Source of the DNA: an uncultured Lysobacterales bacterium
Lineage (GTDB): Bacteria; Pseudomonadota; Gammaproteobacteria; Xanthomonadales; SZUA-36
Reading direction: 5' to 3'
Assembly: GCA_937924405.1 (NCBI GenBank)
Contig: CALDVW010000014.1
Coordinates: forward strand, 1 to 40,783
DNA length: 40,783 bases
Below the pieces are notes generated by a model, which saw nothing but the letters and a program-made list of their open reading frames with translations, ran no database searches and was not told the DNA's origin. This document shows positions 17,874 through 26,017 of the stretch, piece by piece (the first letter of the stretch is position 1; each line of letters opens with the position of its first letter). The position numbers and the translations under genes were made by a program.

Positions 17874-18629
17874 ATGCTGAAAATTATTGACCACGGCAGA
17901 ATTCGCGAAATACGGCTGGATCGGCCGCCCGCCAACGCTATCAATGACAAACTCGCCGATTCCCTGGGCGTGGCACTGGCTGAAGCCGGAGAAACAGCCG
18001 ACGCAGTTGTAATCTCCGGAAAATCCGGCATGTTTTCAGCGGGTCTCGATGTTCCCGAATTGATCCGGCTGGACCACGATCAGTTTTCCATCTATTGGGG
18101 GAAATTTCTGGGCATGCTTGAAACCATCGCCCGGATGCCTGTGCCTACTGCCTTTGCATTGACAGGCCATGCACCGGCGGGCGGCATCGTAATGGCCATA
18201 TTCGGAGATTACCGCATCATGCCCCGGGGTAAGTTCAAAACCGGCCTGAACGAAGTGCAGGTCGGCCTGGTGGCCCCACCCGAGGCGCATCAGGCCCTGA
18301 TTCGCCTGATCGGTGCACATGCGGCCGAAAGGATCCTGGTGGCGGGCGAAATGATGGACTCACAACGGGCCCTTGAAATCGGATTGGTGGATGAACTGGC
18401 GGACGACCCTGAGGCGGTGATCAGCAGAGCCATTGAATGGTGTGACCAGCACCTTCGTTTACCCCGGCCCTCGATGTTGCAAACCCGGTCGATGACACGG
18501 GCCGGCTTGCACAGGATATTCGATGAGAGCAGCGAGGCCGACATTGAGCAGTTCGTCGACATGTGGTTCCAGGAATCTACCCAGAATACGCTCAAAGCCC
18601 TGGTTGAGAAGCTGACGGGCAAAAAATAA
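17874..18629 (+). CDS. Enoyl-CoA hydratase/isomerase family protein, ECI1-like
   Basis: This 251-residue crotonase-fold protein has the two oxyanion-hole segments FSAG (54-57) and GHAPAGG (98-104). A single catalytic Glu sits at 127 in GLNEVQVGLVAP. That segment and the C-terminal tail closely resemble mitochondrial delta3,delta2-enoyl-CoA isomerase (ECI1), which moves the double bond of unsaturated acyl-CoAs so that beta-oxidation can proceed. A hydratase would normally have a second catalytic Glu. No other fatty-acid gene is adjacent. The ATG choice follows the family start. Confidence 0.82.
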   Translation: MLKIIDHGRIREIRLDRPPANAINDKLADSLGVALAEAGETADAVVISGKSGMFSAGLDVPELIRLDHDQFSIYWGKFLGMLETIARMPVPTAFALTGHAPAGGIVMAIFGDYRIMPRGKFKTGLNEVQVGLVAPPEAHQALIRLIGAHAAERILVAGEMMDSQRALEIGLVDELADDPEAVISRAIEWCDQHLRLPRPSMLQTRSMTRAGLHRIFDESSEADIEQFVDMWFQESTQNTLKALVEKLTGKK

Positions 18630-18636
18630 CAGTGAG

Positions 18637-19485
18637 CTAACTTCCGGTTTCGACAGGCCGGTCGTCGTCCCGGATCCACTCACTCCAGGATCCCGGATAG
18701 AGGCGAGTGGAATCCATACCAGCCAACGCCATGGCAAACAGGTTATGGCAGGCGGTGACACCCGAGCCGCAGGAATGCACGACGCGGCCAACGTCCTCGC
18801 CACCCAGCAGAGAATCGAATTGAGCGCGCAGTTCGGCGGGCGATCTGAAGCAGCCCGTACTGTCGAGGTTGGACCCAAAGGGGCGGTTCAATGCCCCCGG
18901 GATGTGTCCGGCCTTTGTATCCAGATTTTCAACTTTCCCTGTGAACCGCTCCGCTGCCCTTGCGTCCAGGACGGTCAGTCCCGGCGAACCAAGGTTTTCC
19001 AGAATGTCGACAGAATTCACGATCATGTTCTGGTGAGGCAGAAGTTTTTCGACCGGTGCAGTCTCCTGCTCGGGGGCCCCGGTTTCCAGTGGGAGCCCGC
19101 TTGCAGTCCAGGCCGCCAGTCCGCCATCCAGCAGAGCGGAAGGCTGGCCGAAGTACTGCATCAACCACCACATCCGGGATGAGATAGCATTCGACCCCCC
19201 ATCGTAGGCCACCAGCAATTTGCCGCTGGACCACCCGATTGATGCGAGAAAACGGGCGAATTTATCCGCATCAGGTAAAGGATGCCGGCCAGTGTGATCA
19301 TCGACCGGAGCGGCAAGGTCCTTGTCCAGGTCCGCATAGGCGGCGCCGGGTATATGTCCCGAAATCCAGCTCGCCCTGCCCTGCAGGGCATCAGAGAAAT
19401 CAAAGCGGCAATCGACAACTGTGCATTTTCCAGCCTGAATCAGATCACTGAGTTGTTTTGCTGATATCAGAATATTGCTGTTCAT
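18637..19485 (-). CDS. sseA: 3-mercaptopyruvate sulfurtransferase (SseA-type)
   Basis: This 282-residue protein has two tandem rhodanese domains (about 5-135 and 155-280). The active-site loop is CGSGVT with the catalytic Cys239; this loop marks 3-mercaptopyruvate sulfurtransferases rather than thiosulfate-specific rhodaneses (CRKGVT type). It transfers sulfane sulfur to thiols or cyanide. The N-terminal domain lacks a catalytic Cys, as expected. Its start lies inside the 3' end of the Nudix gene (41-base overlap), so the two are probably co-translated. Confidence 0.9.
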   Translation of the reverse strand: MNSNILISAKQLSDLIQAGKCTVVDCRFDFSDALQGRASWISGHIPGAAYADLDKDLAAPVDDHTGRHPLPDADKFARFLASIGWSSGKLLVAYDGGSNAISSRMWWLMQYFGQPSALLDGGLAAWTASGLPLETGAPEQETAPVEKLLPHQNMIVNSVDILENLGSPGLTVLDARAAERFTGKVENLDTKAGHIPGALNRPFGSNLDSTGCFRSPAELRAQFDSLLGGEDVGRVVHSCGSGVTACHNLFAMALAGMDSTRLYPGSWSEWIRDDDRPVETGS

Positions 19486-20086
19486 TTGCGGTCTGCATTC
19501 TGGAAATAAGGTTCATTAGCATGGCAGCGGTGGCGCCCCATACATTGTACCCCTCCCACTTGAGTGAATGGATGGTGTACTCGCGGTCATGCCGCTTGAA
19601 TATCCGTTCTTCGTAGCGCTGGATGTCCAGAATTATTGAAAGGGGAATGGTGAAAACTTCAGCCACTTCGCGTTCGTCCGGCAACCAGCTCACTGGCGGA
19701 GTCACCAGCGCGACGACCGGCAGGACACGATAATCTGAGATGGTATCCATGCGGTCAAGAAAGCCTATCGGTTGCACAGCGTTTGGTAACAGGCCAATCT
19801 CTTCATGGGCTTCGCGCAACGCAGTTTGTACGGCGGAGGTGTCATTTTCTTCGGCTGCGCCACCCGGAAAGCTGACCTGCCCCGCATGTTGAGGCAAGTG
19901 TTCGGCACGCCGGGTCAAAACCACCTCCGGGTCCGGCTGGTCGAGCAGGGGAACGAGAACTGCGGCGGTCTTGCTCGGCCTGAACAAATCATCACCGGGC
20001 GGGCGATAACCGCTGATGTGAAGATTGCGTACGCCTGATTCCAGCGGCGATACCGCCTCCATCAACAGCTTACGCCAACGATTCAT
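19445..20086 (-). CDS. CoA pyrophosphatase-type Nudix hydrolase
   Basis: This 213-residue protein (ATG at 20086; a GTG lies one codon earlier) has the Nudix helix ending LREAHEEIGL. It is preceded by LTRRAEHLPQHAGQVSFPGG, the signature of the CoA-directed subgroup (NudL/YeaB, human NUDT7). Such enzymes cleave CoA or acyl-CoA to phosphopantetheine and 3',5'-ADP. It lies upstream of and overlaps sseA. The substrate is assigned from the motif, not tested. Confidence 0.87.
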   Translation of the reverse strand: MNRWRKLLMEAVSPLESGVRNLHISGYRPPGDDLFRPSKTAAVLVPLLDQPDPEVVLTRRAEHLPQHAGQVSFPGGAAEENDTSAVQTALREAHEEIGLLPNAVQPIGFLDRMDTISDYRVLPVVALVTPPVSWLPDEREVAEVFTIPLSIILDIQRYEERIFKRHDREYTIHSLKWEGYNVWGATAAMLMNLISRMQTANEQQYSDISKTTQ

Positions 20087-20111
20087 CACCGTAGATAGCC
20101 CTGGAAATGAA

Positions 20112-20131
20112 ACGGGGCCCGAGGGCCCCGT
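20112..20131 (-). terminator. Hairpin terminator after the FKBP gene
   Basis: ACGGGGCCC (20112-20120) pairs with GGGCCCCGT (20123-20131), nearly all GC. On the minus strand it is followed by TTTCATTT. It lies 10 bases past the stop of the FKBP gene and before the Nudix gene. Confidence 0.65.
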
Positions 20132-20140
20132 CGAAAGAAT

Positions 20141-20821
20141 TTACTGCACAATTTCTACCAGCTTGAGATCAAAGATCAGTGCTTCATTAGGCCCGACCGG
20201 CGGGTTACCCCGCGCACCGAAGGCCAGCTCCGGTGGCACAAAAATCTGCCAGGTGGCCCCGGTCTTCATCAGTGGCAGCACTTCCTGCCAACCCTTCAAC
20301 ACCGAGTTAATTGTGAACTCTTCCGGCACGCCGCGTGCAAATGAGCTGTCAAACTCGTGACCGTTGGTCTTGGAACCACGGTAGTGGACTTTGACCGTGC
20401 TTTCCATACCGGGGCGTGCACCTTCACCTTCTTCGATGACGCGGTATTGAATTCCGCTGGGCAACCCCACAATCCCGTTCTTGGAAAGGTTGGCAGCCAA
20501 AAATTCTTCAGCCGCTTTCTGATTGTCTTCAGAAAGTTTCTGGAAAGCTTCAGCCTGTTCTTGCCTGACTTTCGCCTGAAGGTCAGTCAGCAACGCAACC
20601 ATTTCTTCGTTAGCAACCTGTGGGTCATTACCGGCCGCTGAATCACGAATGGCCGCGATAATGGTTTCTACGTCGAATTCAGCGCCACGGCGCTTGATAT
20701 CTTCACCTATGTCCCAGCCCACTGCGTAGCTGAGTTTGCCCTTGTCACTTGCGATATCCTGAGCCATGACGGGGCCCGCCATAAGTACGGTCAGAACGAT
20801 GAACGCGAAAGCAATTCGCAT
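20141..20821 (-). CDS. Periplasmic FKBP-type peptidyl-prolyl isomerase (FkpA/Mip-like)
   Basis: This 226-residue protein starts at the ATG at 20821, with AGGAGG eight bases ahead; an upstream in-frame start lacks this. A Sec signal ends at VMA (about residue 20). A helical dimerisation region follows (about 25-110, with QEQAEAFQKLSEDNQKAAEEFL), then the FKBP domain (about 115-226). The FKBP domain contains VKVHYRG, GHEFDSS, GWQEVLPLMKTG, IFVPPELAFG and FDLKLV. It folds envelope proteins by prolyl isomerisation. The family includes virulence-linked Mip proteins. Confidence 0.93.
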   Translation of the reverse strand: MRIAFAFIVLTVLMAGPVMAQDIASDKGKLSYAVGWDIGEDIKRRGAEFDVETIIAAIRDSAAGNDPQVANEEMVALLTDLQAKVRQEQAEAFQKLSEDNQKAAEEFLAANLSKNGIVGLPSGIQYRVIEEGEGARPGMESTVKVHYRGSKTNGHEFDSSFARGVPEEFTINSVLKGWQEVLPLMKTGATWQIFVPPELAFGARGNPPVGPNEALIFDLKLVEIVQ

Positions 20822-20860
20822 CAGGTATTCCTCCTGCTTGTCTGGAATGTCCGGCAACAT

Positions 20861-21162
20861 GCCGGCTTGTCAAAAGTGAACTATTTTACAGGAGCATGGC
20901 CTTGCTTGCCATGCGAAATTAACTAAATCCTTCAATCCTGCTCCAGCCGTGATTTCACACGGTCAGGCGATAGACCATTTTTTTGGCGCCAAGTTTCCAC
21001 CACCTTTTGGTGGAATTGGCCAATGCTGCAGGTTAACGGGCGGAGGATTGCAGTATCTGAGTGGATTTAATTATATTTTTCAATGCCTTGGAAACCCTGC
21101 CTCCGCTGGCATGATCCCTGCATTAATAGGGGTAGAGATTGATTGACCAGGAGTAGGACCAC
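20861..21162. other. Regulatory region between the FKBP gene and pspA
   Basis: This 300-base region holds no gene. It has a CATGGC/GCCATG inverted repeat near 20895-20920. Two palindromes, TTGGCGCCAA (20983-20992) and TTGGCCAA (21016-21023), flank a CCACC-TTTT-GGTGG hairpin (21000-21013). The sigma-54 promoter is at 21107-21122. The palindromes lie about 110-150 bases upstream of the predicted start, where enhancer sites for the activator PspF would be expected. Confidence 0.5.
21107..21122 (+). promoter_or_regulatory. Sigma-54 promoter of pspABC
   Basis: TGGCATGATCCCTGCA matches the -24/-12 consensus TGGCACGN4TTGCW at all but two positions, with the invariant GG and GC in correct register. 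Transcription should start near 21133, leaving a 30-base leader with an AGGAG site before the pspA ATG. Phage-shock operons are known to use sigma-54 and PspF. Confidence 0.8.
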
Positions 21163-21846
21163 ATGGGTATTTTTTCCCGTTTTAGCGATATCGTAAATGC
21201 AAACATCAATGCCGTACTGGAAAAAGCGGAGGATCCTGAAAAAATCATACGTTTGATGATCCAGGAGATGGAAGACACTTTAGTGGAAATCCGTTCCGCC
21301 GCTGCCAAGTGCATTGCCGACCGCAAGGAACTCGGCCGCCACATTGACCACCTTGAGCGCGAAAAGTTGGAATGGGCCAATCGCGCCGAACTTGCAGTGA
21401 GACGTGAGCGCGAGGACCTGGCGCGTGCCGCCCTGACCGAAAAGCAGGCTATTGAAGACCGGACTGAACAGATGAAATCGGAGTTGGCGGGTCTCGATGG
21501 ACAGCTCGAAAAATTCAATGCGGACATTACGCAACTGCAGAGCAAACTTGATGACGCGAAAACCCGTCAGCGCAGCATCGTAATCCGGCATAAAACGGCG
21601 AGTTCTCAACTATCAGCCAGGAAACACATCCACAACGACCGTATCGACGAGATGTTGTTCCGCTTTGAAACCGCAGAGCGGCGTATCGACAGGGTTGAGT
21701 CCGAAGCCGAAGCCGTGTCCATGGGAAGAGGTAAGAACCTCGCCAGCGAAATTGCGGACCTTGAACAGGACGACCGGGTGGAAGCCGAACTTGCCGAGTT
21801 GAAGTCGAAGCTGGGTGAGGATGAGGGGGAGGAGAAAAATGCCTGA
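21163..21846 (+). CDS. pspA: Phage shock protein A
   Basis: PspA is an ESCRT-III-like coiled-coil protein that guards the inner membrane and inhibits PspF. The 227-residue protein begins with the amphipathic helix MGIFSRFSDIVNANINAVLEKAEDPEKI, split here by its conserved DP turn, followed by the MIQEMEDTL segment. The rest, to about residue 215, is a long heptad-rich helix. The tail is acidic. AGGAG precedes the ATG. The 3' end overlaps pspB by 8 bases. Confidence 0.96.
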   Translation: MGIFSRFSDIVNANINAVLEKAEDPEKIIRLMIQEMEDTLVEIRSAAAKCIADRKELGRHIDHLEREKLEWANRAELAVRREREDLARAALTEKQAIEDRTEQMKSELAGLDGQLEKFNADITQLQSKLDDAKTRQRSIVIRHKTASSQLSARKHIHNDRIDEMLFRFETAERRIDRVESEAEAVSMGRGKNLASEIADLEQDDRVEAELAELKSKLGEDEGEEKNA

Positions 21847-22057
21847 AGTCATCCCTGTACTATTTATAACAATCTGCCTTCCCCTGTGGATCATCTTCCA
21901 CTACATCACGAAAATGAAGATGTCAAAAGGGCTGTCTCCTGAAGACGAAAAAATGTTGAGCGAGGTCTGGGAATCGACCAACAAAATGGAAGACCGCATC
22001 AATACGCTTGAACGCATTCTTGATATCGAAGCACCGAATTGGAGAAGCCGCCCATGA
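21839..22057 (+). CDS. pspB: Phage shock protein B
   Basis: From the ATG at 21839 (GGAGGAG just upstream) this gives 72 residues, the usual PspB length. An N-terminal membrane helix (VIPVLFITICLPLWIIFHYI) is followed by a cytoplasmic amphipathic helix (DEKMLSEVWESTNKMEDRINTLERIL). PspB works with PspC to sense membrane stress and release PspF from PspA. The start overlaps pspA and the stop overlaps pspC. Confidence 0.92.
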   Translation: MPEVIPVLFITICLPLWIIFHYITKMKMSKGLSPEDEKMLSEVWESTNKMEDRINTLERILDIEAPNWRSRP

Positions 22058-22449
22058 GTGAACTGTATAAGCGTAAAAATCCGCACCGCTTATTCCGGGA
22101 CAAGGAAAACGCAATGCTGGCAGGCGTCTGCGCAGGTATCGCGGAGTACTTCGGCTTTAACCGCAAGGGCGTCCGGCTTGCCACCGTTCTGGTCATGCTG
22201 TTTCCGCCATTCTTTGCCTTCGTGGTCGTTTCATACCTGGTGCTGGCCATTGTTTTGCCGGTAAAACCGGGTAATCTCTACGCAAGCACAGAGCAGGCGG
22301 ATTTCTGGCGGGGTGTCAGCAACGCGCCCTCCGATGTCTTTGGCTCGCTCAGCCACCGTTTCCGCGAACTGAACCTTCGGCTGGAAAAAATGGAGGCTTT
22401 CGTCACTTCGCGGGAGTTTGAAATCGACCGTGAATTGAGCAGGAAATAG
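22054..22449 (+). CDS. pspC: Phage shock protein C
   Basis: This 131-residue protein starts at the ATG overlapping the pspB stop (ATGA). The PspC domain spans about 10-72: LFRDKENAMLAGVCAGIAEYFG then a membrane helix (LATVLVMLFPPFFAFVVVSYLVLAIVL, in two parts). The C-terminal part is a helical segment ending in EFEIDRELSRK, like the leucine-zipper tail of E. coli PspC. It is the sensor and effector partner of PspB. No pspD or other psp gene follows. Confidence 0.93.
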   Translation: MSELYKRKNPHRLFRDKENAMLAGVCAGIAEYFGFNRKGVRLATVLVMLFPPFFAFVVVSYLVLAIVLPVKPGNLYASTEQADFWRGVSNAPSDVFGSLSHRFRELNLRLEKMEAFVTSREFEIDRELSRK

Positions 22450-22597
22450 GCTCTTTCACCGCCAAAACCCCCGGTAAAAAGACGAAACGAAAGAAACCGA
22501 AGTCAAACTGTAACCAATTGCACCCGGTTTACGTCAATAATTATAGGTAACAGCAGACATACCAATCAGAAGATTTTGATTTGCTGTAAATTTTGAA

Positions 22598-22744
22598 ATG
22601 AAACGGAACAAACAAATGAACACACAAATTTGCACTAACACTAAATTGACTGAAGACAGGCCAGCGGCGCCTCTGTTCGCATCTCCCTGGCTGGCACTAT
22701 TTTTCGTATTACGCCGGGAATTTACACAAGCCCGTCAGTCGTGA
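22598..22744 (+). CDS. Possible 48-residue small protein
   Basis: An ATG at 22598 (or 22616) opens a frame ending TGA at 22744, with a central segment APLFASPWLALFFVLRREF that looks membrane-inserted or amphipathic. No strong ribosome binding site is present, and the end overlaps the 3' end of the convergent DUF1684 gene by 10 bases. The surrounding 285 bases (22450-22734) hold nothing else that I can identify. This is weakly supported. Confidence 0.2.
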   Translation: MKRNKQMNTQICTNTKLTEDRPAAPLFASPWLALFFVLRREFTQARQS

Positions 22745-23661
22745 TGATACTTTTTCTCCCCGGCCCTGACCGCCATACGCAACCTGTTTTGCTGGGGTGT
22801 CAGCGGGCAGGTTGAAAACTCGTTGAAAGCACAAGGCGGGTTATAGGCCTTGTTAAAGTCCACCACCAAACGCCCATTCTCGGGCATTCCGTCACTGTAA
22901 AGATACCGCCCTGCCCCGTACGTTTCGTGGCCGCTGGTCTTGTCCGCAAACAGAAACCAGAGCGATTGCGAACTCTCTTCGCCGAGTGCAATCAGTTTGT
23001 GACTTTTCCCGTCACGCTCGAATTCTAACGTTCCGTACACGGGCGAATTTTCGAGCTGCCCGAGAACGTTGGCAACTTCGATGGTCTGACCTTCCGGTGC
23101 GCGAATAAAATTCCCGATTATTCTCCAGCTTTCCTGAATCTGATAATTGTCAACGCCGGTAAAGGCGAGCAGATCAGGCGACTGCGTATTCTTCACTCGC
23201 ACCGCATAAGATGCGCGGTAAATAACGTAGAAACTGAGATTACCGCTACTGACGATGGTCGGCTCGCCCTGGTTGTCGGCTACCAGTACCACTTCCGTTG
23301 CTGCAGAGCCATCAATCTTGATATCAGCATCAGGATTCGGAACAAATTTCAGTTGCTCTCCGGCGACAATGATGTCGCCCCAGTCATCGGGCCCACCGTG
23401 GATCCTGACGTCACTGGCATCCTGTTGACCCACGCGGTTAAGCCCCTCTTCAAGCCACTCCAGACCCACCTGGGCCAGGTATCCGCTGGTGCTCGTCAAA
23501 CGTTCCTGACGCCGTTTGCGCCAATCCAGGATTTCAGCTTCGTAGTCTTCATAACCGGGTGTTGTCAATTCATCCGATAAAACCATTGTGGCTGGAATCG
23601 AAATGCACATCAGAAGCAAACTCAGTAACAGGCTTTGACCCAACGCAGTGTTCTTCATCAC
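22735..23661 (-). CDS. Secreted DUF1684 family protein
   Basis: This 308-residue protein has a signal peptide (hydrophobic to about residue 29). The DUF1684 pattern follows: WRKRRQERLTS, then GYLAQVGLEWLEEGLNRVG, with the C-terminal signature YNPPCAFNEFSTCPLTPQQNRL and AGEKKY. The conserved Cys pair could form a disulfide. Family function is not established, to my knowledge. The start overlaps the manC stop by 4 bases, making it the last gene of the ssb-rfb-manC run, although a role in polysaccharide synthesis does not follow from this. Confidence 0.85.
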   Translation of the reverse strand: MMKNTALGQSLLLSLLLMCISIPATMVLSDELTTPGYEDYEAEILDWRKRRQERLTSTSGYLAQVGLEWLEEGLNRVGQQDASDVRIHGGPDDWGDIIVAGEQLKFVPNPDADIKIDGSAATEVVLVADNQGEPTIVSSGNLSFYVIYRASYAVRVKNTQSPDLLAFTGVDNYQIQESWRIIGNFIRAPEGQTIEVANVLGQLENSPVYGTLEFERDGKSHKLIALGEESSQSLWFLFADKTSGHETYGAGRYLYSDGMPENGRLVVDFNKAYNPPCAFNEFSTCPLTPQQNRLRMAVRAGEKKYHHD

Positions 23662-25106
23662 TTGATGCGGCCATAGATATCTTCGTAACGAACAATGTCG
23701 TCTTCACCGAAATACTGCCCGGTCTGCACCTCGATCAGGTGCACATCTTCCGATCCGGGGTTCTCTAGACGATGCTGGGTCTCGACGGGAATGTAGGTAG
23801 ACTCGTTGGGATTGAGCAGGAACTCCCTGTCGCCCAGCCGGACTTTCGCGACACCCTTGATCACGGTCCAGTGTTCCGACCGTTTGTAATGCATTTGCAG
23901 TGAAAGGACCTGTCCCGGCTTGACGACCAGGCGTTTTACCTTACAGTCGGCGGCGTCTTCCAGAATCGAATAACAGCCCCAGGGGCGGTAAACCGTTTTA
24001 TGAAATTCCGCGGCTTCATCCTTCAGGTCACTTAGCTGGTTGACCACTTCCTTGACATCCTGCGCCCTGTCGCGATCCGCCACCAGCACGGCATCTCCTG
24101 TATCAACAATGACCAGGTCATTAACCCCTACGGCGGCTACAAGCCGGTCTTCGCCCTGAATAAAGCAATCCCGGCTTTCCACCACTATCACCTTTCCCTG
24201 AATCCGGTTTCCGGCCACGTCAGATTCATAAAGGTCGCTCATGGCCTTCCAGGAACCAATGTCGCTCCAGCCAAAATCTCCCGAAACAACGGCGCAGTTG
24301 GCAGCTTTTTCCATCACTGCGTAATCAATTGAATCAGATGGGCATTCGCTGAACAGATCGCCGGGTATTTCCATCGGTTCCTGCCCGGAATCGATGGCGG
24401 CCCAACACGAACGTGCAGCTTTGTGAATTTCAGGCGCATTTTGCTCGAGTGCATCAAGATAAGCTCCGGCGCTGAAACAGAACATGCCGGAATTCCATCC
24501 GTATTGCCCTGACTCCAGGTATTCCAGGGCAGTGCCCTCGTCCGGTTTCTCAACGAATGCGGCAACTTCATGACCGACGGAACCGGCAATCTCGGCGCCT
24601 TTGCGGATGTAGCCATATCCAGTTTCCGCGTGCGTGGGATGAATCGCAAAGGTGACCAGGTAGCCGCGCTCGGCAATTGCCCTGGCTTCCTGGACTGTTG
24701 ACTGAAACTGTTGTTCGTCGCGAATGAGGTGGTCCGCCGGCAATACCAGCATCAACGCCTTCGGGCCTGCTTTGTCCACCAGGTAAAATGCCGCCAGTGC
24801 AATCGCCGGAGCCGTGTTTCGTCCCATGGGTTCAAGCAGGAACGGATGATCGTGCTGTTCGCCAACGATTTCGTCGTATATATCGCGGGTATAGAAATAG
24901 TAGTCCCGGCTGGTGACCGTGAGCACCGGGCCATTGTCTGCAACACCCAGCGCGCGGCGAAATGTTTTTTCCGCGAGTGACTCTCCATCCATCAGTTTCA
25001 TAAAGGGCTTGGGGTGCGCTCGCCGGGAAACGGGCCACAGTCTCGTGCCCGAACCGCCGGAAAGAATGACGGGTATCAAGGCTTCTCCGGAATTGATATT
25101 GCTCAT
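23658..25106 (-). CDS. manC: Mannose-1-phosphate guanylyltransferase / mannose-6-phosphate isomerase
   Basis: This bifunctional enzyme makes mannose-6-phosphate from fructose-6-phosphate and GDP-mannose from mannose-1-phosphate. The 482-residue protein has the nucleotidyltransferase N-terminus with LSGGSGTRLWPVSR (15-28) and, in the middle, FVEKPDEGTALEYL. The C-terminal cupin (isomerase) domain has LQMHYKRSEHWTVIKG and NESTYIP. Its start overlaps the rfbD stop by 4 bases. GDP-mannose and dTDP-rhamnose together point to an O-antigen, capsule or exopolysaccharide whose transferases lie outside this window. No phosphomannomutase gene is present here. Confidence 0.95.
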   Translation of the reverse strand: MSNINSGEALIPVILSGGSGTRLWPVSRRAHPKPFMKLMDGESLAEKTFRRALGVADNGPVLTVTSRDYYFYTRDIYDEIVGEQHDHPFLLEPMGRNTAPAIALAAFYLVDKAGPKALMLVLPADHLIRDEQQFQSTVQEARAIAERGYLVTFAIHPTHAETGYGYIRKGAEIAGSVGHEVAAFVEKPDEGTALEYLESGQYGWNSGMFCFSAGAYLDALEQNAPEIHKAARSCWAAIDSGQEPMEIPGDLFSECPSDSIDYAVMEKAANCAVVSGDFGWSDIGSWKAMSDLYESDVAGNRIQGKVIVVESRDCFIQGEDRLVAAVGVNDLVIVDTGDAVLVADRDRAQDVKEVVNQLSDLKDEAAEFHKTVYRPWGCYSILEDAADCKVKRLVVKPGQVLSLQMHYKRSEHWTVIKGVAKVRLGDREFLLNPNESTYIPVETQHRLENPGSEDVHLIEVQTGQYFGEDDIVRYEDIYGRIK

Positions 25107-26017
25107 GCTTTATTGATGTCCTTTAAACAGTCTTTCAATGATTCATGCAAGCCGGCGGGCTCGATTCCGAAAGTGTTCTGGATTGCGGATGTATCCAGTA
25201 CCGAATAAAGCGGCCGTTCTGCTTTTTGCGGAAAATCCGTGGTGGGTACTGCGGTCATTTCAGGCAACCGCTGCAACAGCCCTGCTTCCAACGCGGTGCT
25301 GAAAATTGCGTGTGCAAAATCGTACCAGGTGACCGCAGTCCGATCACAGTAATGAAAGATGCCCTGGCGGTCGTCGCCGGGTCCGGTCGACAGGAGTTGG
25401 CTTATCACTTCCCTGCTCACTCCAGCCAGATTCCGCGCCCAGGTCGGACAGCCCACCTGGTCGCTGACGATACTCAGGGACGGCCTTTCGCTGGCCAATC
25501 TCAACATGGTCAGGACAAAATTGCTTCCATGGGCTGAATACACCCACGAGGTGCGCAATATAAAGTGACGGCAGCCACTTGACCCAATTGCCCACTCACC
25601 GGCTAGTTTGCTTTCACCGTAAACACCGAGCGGACCGGTAGGGTCCTGTTCCACGTAAGGGACCTTGCCATCTCCGCTGAACACATAGTCGGTGGAATAA
25701 TGCATCAGAAAACGACCATTTCTCTTAGCCCAGCGAGCCAGACAGCCCGGCAATTCGGCATTGATGCGAAAAGCTGGAATTGAATCTTCCTCGGCCTGGT
25801 CCACCGCCGTATAGGCGGCCGCGTTGACAATGACATCGGGTGTAAGGCGATTCAACAGAATTTCCACCTGGTTAAGGTCACCCAAATCCTGCTGTAAAAT
25901 TCTTTGACCGCCCGGCAAGGTGTCGCGGTCGACGAGTATCACTTCTCCCAATTGCTGCAATTGTGGCAGCAGTTCCTGCCCCAGTTGTCCGGAAGCGCCG
26001 GTGAGTAAAATGTTCAT
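25103..26017 (-). CDS. rfbD: dTDP-4-dehydrorhamnose reductase
   Basis: RfbD (RmlD) catalyses the last step to dTDP-L-rhamnose with NAD(P)H. The 304-residue short-chain dehydrogenase has GASGQLGQEL (7-16), STDYVFSGDG and the catalytic YGESKLAGE, then RTSWVY. It overlaps rfbC upstream and manC downstream by 4 bases each, so translation is likely coupled along rfbBACD-manC. Confidence 0.96.
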   Translation of the reverse strand: MNILLTGASGQLGQELLPQLQQLGEVILVDRDTLPGGQRILQQDLGDLNQVEILLNRLTPDVIVNAAAYTAVDQAEEDSIPAFRINAELPGCLARWAKRNGRFLMHYSTDYVFSGDGKVPYVEQDPTGPLGVYGESKLAGEWAIGSSGCRHFILRTSWVYSAHGSNFVLTMLRLASERPSLSIVSDQVGCPTWARNLAGVSREVISQLLSTGPGDDRQGIFHYCDRTAVTWYDFAHAIFSTALEAGLLQRLPEMTAVPTTDFPQKAERPLYSVLDTSAIQNTFGIEPAGLHESLKDCLKDINKA

